This document shows, piece after piece, positions 59,855-64,000 of a stretch of DNA of 64,000 nucleotides. Below the pieces are notes generated by a model. That model was not told where the DNA came from and did no database searches. It worked only from the letters and a program-made list of their open reading frames with translations. A program made the translations under genes and the position numbers. Positions within the stretch are counted from its first letter, which is position 1, and every line of letters starts with the position of its first letter. The DNA comes from MKSF01 sp037190225. GTDB taxonomy: Bacteria; Bacteroidota; Bacteroidia; Chitinophagales; Chitinophagaceae. The stretch covers positions 484,457-548,456 of the forward strand of contig JBBCJL010000001.1 in assembly GCA_037190225.1 (NCBI GenBank), written 5' to 3'.

Positions 59855-61336
59855 ATGGATACAGTTGTTTTACGCCGGTCTGCAGTCCTGTTGCTGCCTT
59901 ACCTGTTATTGTTCACCCTTACCAGGTCTAACGCGTTATTCTACGACACTACGCAATTCGCCGGTGAAGTGCCGAGCTGGTATTATTTTAATGATTTTAA
60001 ATACTTCCTGCTGCCGGATTATTGTGACAGCGGCCATCCTCCCGGTTTCGGGCTTTACCTTGCGCTGCTGTGGAAGGTCTTCGGGCGTACGCTGGAAGTC
60101 AGCCATGGGGCCATGCTGCCGTTCCTGTGCCTGAATGTTTACCAGACGGTCAGGATGAGCATCCTGCTGTTCCCCGGACAGCGCAGGAATGCCTGGGGCC
60201 TGTCCATACTGCTGCTGGCGCAGATTCCCCTGCTGGCCCAGAGTACGCTGGTATCTCCCGATATCATCGTTTACGGTGCGGGCGTATGGATGCTTAATGC
60301 GATATGGAAGCGATCGCCTGTCTCACTGGCGTTCGCGGTGCTGTTGGTGGCCCTGACCAGCATACGCGGCATGTCTGTCGCTGTATGTATGTTTTTAATG
60401 AAATGGTGGTACGATCACGTTACTGATAGCAGGACAGGTGGGGGCAGGCCGGTATTGAAAACGGGGCTTAAGGCACTGATCCCGTTTTTACCCGGAGGTA
60501 TCATAGGGCTGCTGTACCTGACTTACCACTACATCCATAAAGGCTGGATCACGCCTACGCCCGATACGCCGTGGGGATATGCCTTTGAAAGGGTGCACGG
60601 CATGCAGCTGCTGAAACACCAGGCGGTCTTACTGTGGCGTATCCTGGATATAGGGAGTATCCTGTCTGTATCGGTTGCGGTCCTGTTGATTATATTATAT
60701 CTCTTTAAAAGAAAGCTTTTTGTGTCCCGGGAAGGGCAGGGCCTGAAATTAAGGTCGATGCTGGGGCTGTTACTGCTGCTTTTTATAGGTACTGCCTGGC
60801 CCCTGACCTTATATGAAGGTCTGCTGACGCAGCGGTACCTGCTGTTCTTTACCACTATGCTCATCGCCGTTGGCTACTGCCTGCTGGTTCGCTGGCAGGT
60901 ACGGGAAGCAGGGAAGCTGGCGCTGTGGGCGGCTATGCTGGCAGTGCAGCTCTCCGGCAGCTACTGGATCTATCCACCGACCCTGTCCTTGAGCTGGGAC
61001 TGTACGCTGGCGCATTTGCCTTATTACGGTCTTCGCCGGGAGTTCCTGCAATATATGGAGCAGCAGGGTATAGACCGCTCATCGGTAGTGACGGAATTCC
61101 CGATGCAGAAGTCGGGAGCTGTTATAGATTATAGTTCTGATACATTAAGATATGCACCTTTAAATGAAACGGACCCTGAAAAGGTAACATTCCTCTGGTA
61201 CAGTAATGTCTGTAACGGGCTGCTGAAAAAGAAGGACTATTTTGAAGCGAATTTTACAAAATTGAAATATGAGAAAAGAGGCAGGGTGGAAATGATACTG
61301 TACCGGAGGAAACAGCAGCCGGTAACGGCATGGTAG
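59855..61336 (+). CDS. Multi-pass membrane protein resembling GT-C glycosyltransferases
   Basis: A 493-residue protein with about 10-11 membrane helices and a C-terminal soluble domain of about 110 residues. The first periplasmic loop holds acidic and aromatic residues (FYDTTQFAGEVPSWYYF, then YCDSGHPPGFGLYLALLW). This recalls the catalytic loop of GT39/PMT-like enzymes that use lipid-linked sugars. The resemblance is general and no precise family motif is certain. It lies alone between the TPR gene and the DUF3817 gene. Confidence 0.65.
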   Translation: MDTVVLRRSAVLLLPYLLLFTLTRSNALFYDTTQFAGEVPSWYYFNDFKYFLLPDYCDSGHPPGFGLYLALLWKVFGRTLEVSHGAMLPFLCLNVYQTVRMSILLFPGQRRNAWGLSILLLAQIPLLAQSTLVSPDIIVYGAGVWMLNAIWKRSPVSLAFAVLLVALTSIRGMSVAVCMFLMKWWYDHVTDSRTGGGRPVLKTGLKALIPFLPGGIIGLLYLTYHYIHKGWITPTPDTPWGYAFERVHGMQLLKHQAVLLWRILDIGSILSVSVAVLLIILYLFKRKLFVSREGQGLKLRSMLGLLLLLFIGTAWPLTLYEGLLTQRYLLFFTTMLIAVGYCLLVRWQVREAGKLALWAAMLAVQLSGSYWIYPPTLSLSWDCTLAHLPYYGLRREFLQYMEQQGIDRSSVVTEFPMQKSGAVIDYSSDTLRYAPLNETDPEKVTFLWYSNVCNGLLKKKDYFEANFTKLKYEKRGRVEMILYRRKQQPVTAW

Positions 61337-61426
61337 CCCAGCCCCTGTTCTTTGTTTTAAGATCCGGTGCCCGCTATTCCTAATTTATGGCGTATCTTTG
61401 CACAACTTTTTAAATTTTATATATTG

Positions 61427-61756
61427 ATGGAAACGCACATTAAAAGGGAATCGGGGTACTATACTTTATTAAGATGCTTTTTGATAGTGGCTATCATTGA
61501 GGCCATTTCCTATCTGCTGCTGCTGGGATTTGCCATGCCGATGAAATATATCGGTAATGATCCCACCTGGGTGGCGCTCTTCGGACGTATCCATGGCGGT
61601 CTGGTGTTTGCCTTTATAGCATTGCTGCTGGCCTGCTGGAGCAAGTATAAATGGACCTATGAACGTACTGTGCTGTTATTTGTAGCCTCCCTGCTGCCGC
61701 TGGTTCCTTTTTATTTTGACAGGAAGCTGAGAAAAGAATACGGGTTGTCCAAATAA
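61427..61756 (+). CDS. DUF3817 small membrane protein
   Basis: A 109-residue membrane protein. I start at the ATG of METHIKRESGYYTLL. Family landmarks are AIIEAISYLLLLGFAMPMKYIG by pattern, then FGRIHGGLVFAFIALLL and the ending LVPFYFDRKLRKEY. Three helices. The function of DUF3817 is unknown. A -7 element TATCTTTG is at 61393-61400; truA follows after 7 bases, so the two are one operon with the ROK gene. Confidence 0.85.
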   Translation: METHIKRESGYYTLLRCFLIVAIIEAISYLLLLGFAMPMKYIGNDPTWVALFGRIHGGLVFAFIALLLACWSKYKWTYERTVLLFVASLLPLVPFYFDRKLRKEYGLSK

Positions 61757-61763
61757 GGTTAAG

Positions 61764-62507
61764 ATGTACAGGTATTATCTGGAAGTAAGTTATGACGGGA
61801 CTGCTTTTGCCGGTTCCCAGGTGCAGGTGCGGCAGCGGACGGTCCAGGGCGCAGTGAATGAAGCATTAGCTACTATTTTAAGAACAGCCGTGGAAACATT
61901 CGGGGCCAGCAGGACGGATATGGGTGTGCACGCGCTGTGCAACGTCTATCATTTTGATGTGCCGGTATTGCTGGATGAGCAGCAGTTGCTGTACAAGCTG
62001 AACGCTGTTACAGCTCCTTCTTTGGGATTTAATGGCTTATATCGTGTCCCTGGCAATGCCAATGCACGTTTTGATGCGTTGAGCCGGACGTACAGGTACC
62101 GGATCTATTTCCGGAAAGATCCGTTTAAATACGGGAGGGCCCTGTTCTATCCCTTTAAGCTGGACCGGGAAACGCTTCATGATACCGCCGCCGTACTGGC
62201 AGATTATACGGACTTTACGTCTTTTTCCAAGAAGAATTCCCAGACCTTCACCAATAACTGTAAGATCATGAGATCCTGCTGGGAGAGCAGAGAGGATGAG
62301 CTGCATTATGTGGTCGAAGCTAACAGGTTTCTCCGGGGTATGGTCCGCGCATTGGTAGGCACGCAATTGAAAATAGCAAGGGCGGGCCTGGGAGCAGCGG
62401 ACTTCCGGACTATCATTGAGGCAAAAGACTGCAGCAGGGCAGATTTCAGTGTTACCGGAAATGGATTATATTTGGAAAAGATAACTTATCCGTCTTATAC
62501 GCTATAG
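61764..62507 (+). CDS. truA: tRNA pseudouridine synthase A
   Basis: A 247-residue enzyme that makes pseudouridine at positions 38-40 of the anticodon arm. The catalytic Asp is D52 in ASRTDMGVHA. Other family parts are YLEVSYDGTAFAGSQVQ at the start and FLRGMVRALVGTQLKIARAG in the C-terminal half. The stop is directly followed by the ROK kinase ATG (no gap), and DUF3817 precedes by 7 bases, so the run is an operon. Confidence 0.95.
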   Translation: MYRYYLEVSYDGTAFAGSQVQVRQRTVQGAVNEALATILRTAVETFGASRTDMGVHALCNVYHFDVPVLLDEQQLLYKLNAVTAPSLGFNGLYRVPGNANARFDALSRTYRYRIYFRKDPFKYGRALFYPFKLDRETLHDTAAVLADYTDFTSFSKKNSQTFTNNCKIMRSCWESREDELHYVVEANRFLRGMVRALVGTQLKIARAGLGAADFRTIIEAKDCSRADFSVTGNGLYLEKITYPSYTL

Positions 62508-63452
62508 ATGAAACAATACTTACTCGGAATTGACATAGGAGGCACCAATACCGCCTTTGGCATCATACGATATGATGGTACGATCGAATGCAGGTTCCAG
62601 TTTACGACCAATGAGTACTCCTCTTTTGAGGCGCTGATACAGGCCATCTACAAATACCTGAATGCTAATTGCGCAAAATTGTTCGACAGGCTGGCCGGTG
62701 TGGGGGTCGGGGCGCCGATGATACACCCGGCAACGGGTATCATTGACGGAGCCGCGAACCTGGTATGGGAGCAGCCCGTCAGGGTGAAGGAGATCACGGA
62801 ACGTATCTTCAGGCTTCCGGTGCAGACCAATAATGACGCTAATATAGCAGTGCTGGGGGAATGGAAGTTCGGGAAGGCGCGCGGATGCAGGAATGTGGTG
62901 ATGATAACGCTTGGAACCGGTGTCGGCGGTGGACTGATCGTCAATGATCAGCTGGTGGTAGGGCATTCGGGTCTGGCGGGTGAAGTGGGGCATATGATCT
63001 ATGAGCCGGGAGGAAGGCCCTGTAACTGCGGGCGCAGGGGATGTTATGAAAGATATATTTCTGCCACAGGTATCCAGGAGACGTACCAGGAGATAAGAGG
63101 CGATTATCCGTTGTCTGTGCTGGTGGAATGGAATAAGGAGGGTGTGGTCATAGATGCCAGGAAAATTTACGAAGCGGCATTGCTGAAAGATGCGCTGGCG
63201 CTGGAAGTGTACCGGCATACGGGAGAAATACTGGGGATGCTGTTGTCCAACCTGGTTTGTTGCTTTAGCCCGGAAAAGATAATTTTGTTCGGAGGGGTGA
63301 TGTATGCAGGAGAAATTATCCTGCAGCCCACACTTAAATACTATAAAGATACATTATTGAGTAACTTTGTAGATACGGTTTCAATAGAGGTATCAGGGAT
63401 CGCCCATCAGGATATGGGCATTGTTGGTGCAGCTGCATTATTAATTGAATAA
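62508..63452 (+). CDS. ROK-family sugar kinase (glucokinase type)
   Basis: A 314-residue ATP-dependent kinase of glucose or a related sugar. The phosphate loop is GIDIGGTNTAFG (7-18). The catalytic base is D110 in TNNDANIA. The zinc site is H162 in GEVGH with CNCGRRGC (C172, C174, C179), and ATP contacts are LGTGVGGGLI. No sugar-responsive DNA-binding domain is attached, so it is an enzyme and not a repressor. The sugar is not certain; glucose is the default for this branch. Confidence 0.92.
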   Translation: MKQYLLGIDIGGTNTAFGIIRYDGTIECRFQFTTNEYSSFEALIQAIYKYLNANCAKLFDRLAGVGVGAPMIHPATGIIDGAANLVWEQPVRVKEITERIFRLPVQTNNDANIAVLGEWKFGKARGCRNVVMITLGTGVGGGLIVNDQLVVGHSGLAGEVGHMIYEPGGRPCNCGRRGCYERYISATGIQETYQEIRGDYPLSVLVEWNKEGVVIDARKIYEAALLKDALALEVYRHTGEILGMLLSNLVCCFSPEKIILFGGVMYAGEIILQPTLKYYKDTLLSNFVDTVSIEVSGIAHQDMGIVGAAALLIE

Positions 63453-63464
63453 TTTGTTTTGAGC

Positions 63465-63884
63465 ATGTTTGTAGCGTTGTTGCGTTGGGAGGTGGTATTG
63501 TTCGTGCTGCTGAACCTGTGTGCCGGTCTGGCATTTGTGATTAATATTAAGAAGACCCTGGAATTACTGCATATAAGGAACCTGGAGGTGTCTCCTAAGA
63601 AGGTCTGGTACCTGCTTATCCCGGGTATTAACCTGGTCTTCCACTTTATAATGAATAAAAAGGTGACCCAGTCCTTGTATAATGAGTTTGAGCACCATCA
63701 ATGGAATACCAAACCGGTGCACGCGGCTTATAACCTGGGTATAGGAATGGGTATCTTTAATATACTGATGTTGCTGCCTTTCGGCGGCGGCTTCTTTTGG
63801 TTTGCCTTTACGGTACTGTTCTTCTCGTATTGGGTGGGACTGTACCTGCTTCGTCAATTCATCACCATGCAGATAGGCTCCTGA
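63465..63884 (+). CDS. Small membrane protein of unknown function
   Basis: A 139-residue protein starting at the ATG of MFVALLRWEV; a TTG two codons earlier is less likely. It has four membrane helices at about 9-30, 50-66, 90-108 and 110-128. The motif SPKKVWYLLIPGINLVFHF and a His-rich loop (EFEHHQW) lie between. Its start is 12 bases after the ROK gene, so it is probably the last gene of the same operon. No function can be given. Confidence 0.75.
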   Translation: MFVALLRWEVVLFVLLNLCAGLAFVINIKKTLELLHIRNLEVSPKKVWYLLIPGINLVFHFIMNKKVTQSLYNEFEHHQWNTKPVHAAYNLGIGMGIFNILMLLPFGGGFFWFAFTVLFFSYWVGLYLLRQFITMQIGS

Positions 63885-63958
63885 TGATCGCTTTCTGCTG
63901 TTTTGGGGTAGCGGAATGGTTGTATGGCTGGTGATATCTTTATGAACGGTTAAAAGGG

Positions 63959-64000
63959 ATGAGAAGCAATAAAATAATTTGGCGGAATGGTTTTAAAATC
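63959..64000 (+). CDS. Possible start of a further gene, cut by the window edge
   Basis: An ATG preceded by a purine-rich AAAAGGG opens a frame (MRSNKIIWRNGFKI) that runs off the edge after 14 codons. Too short to identify. Confidence 0.35.
   Translation, partial: MRSNKIIWRNGFKI

Overview
The window comes from a Bacteroidota chromosome, most likely of the Chitinophagaceae/Cytophaga type. Supporting signs are a GLPGLI protein beside a TonB-dependent-type barrel, two large secreted proteins with type IX secretion (T9SS) sorting domains of type A and type B, many short-signal lipoproteins, a rpmB-rpmG-DUF4295 cluster, and several promoters of the Bacteroidota form TTTG-N19/20-TAnnTTTG. No species can be named from this alone.

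Layout. 1-7.7 kb is core-like: an edge-truncated secreted protein, an outer-membrane barrel with its GLPGLI partner, an M3 metallopeptidase lipoprotein and a sigma-54-type response regulator. 7.8-29 kb is an accessory region, visibly more AT-rich in parts. Two identical tRNA-Lys(UUU) genes, 8374 bp apart in direct orientation, bound its first section. That section holds a Cys-rich secreted protein, an XRE repressor with an operator array, a putative zincin lipoprotein followed by two tandemly duplicated lipoproteins, a RibD-C/DHFR-like protein and a mosaic secreted protein. Beyond the second tRNA are relics of a tyrosine recombinase and of a YhcG-type nuclease, an AraC regulator with a three-lipoprotein operon, a topoisomerase IB, and a second member of the Cys-rich family. 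Then come a methyltransferase, a BCCT transporter, an ArsR/SRPBCC/DUF1801 group, a Crp-like regulator and a peptide deformylase.

29-64 kb is again mostly core. It holds a giant M43 metalloprotease with Ig-like repeats and a T9SS sorting domain, an FAD monooxygenase, a dipeptide epimerase, atpG, rpmB-rpmG-DUF4295, threonylcarbamoyl-AMP synthase, an FUSC/LutA-like pair, bacilliredoxin, an M28-like lipoprotein or periplasmic protein, a NarL-type regulator with a flippase, a T9SS type-B beta-propeller protein, an APC permease, a second flippase, a RicT/PSP1 protein, a degenerate class D beta-lactamase-like lipoprotein, a TPR protein, a GT-C-like membrane protein, and a DUF3817-truA-ROK kinase run.

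The most interesting parts are the XRE/operator/zincin/twin-lipoprotein module, the inverted pair of Cys-rich paralogues with a shared leader, the duplicated tRNA-Lys bounding an island, and several enzymes that appear to have lost catalytic residues (class D beta-lactamase-like, M28-like). All functional statements are read from sequence and family knowledge; nothing was searched or computed externally.
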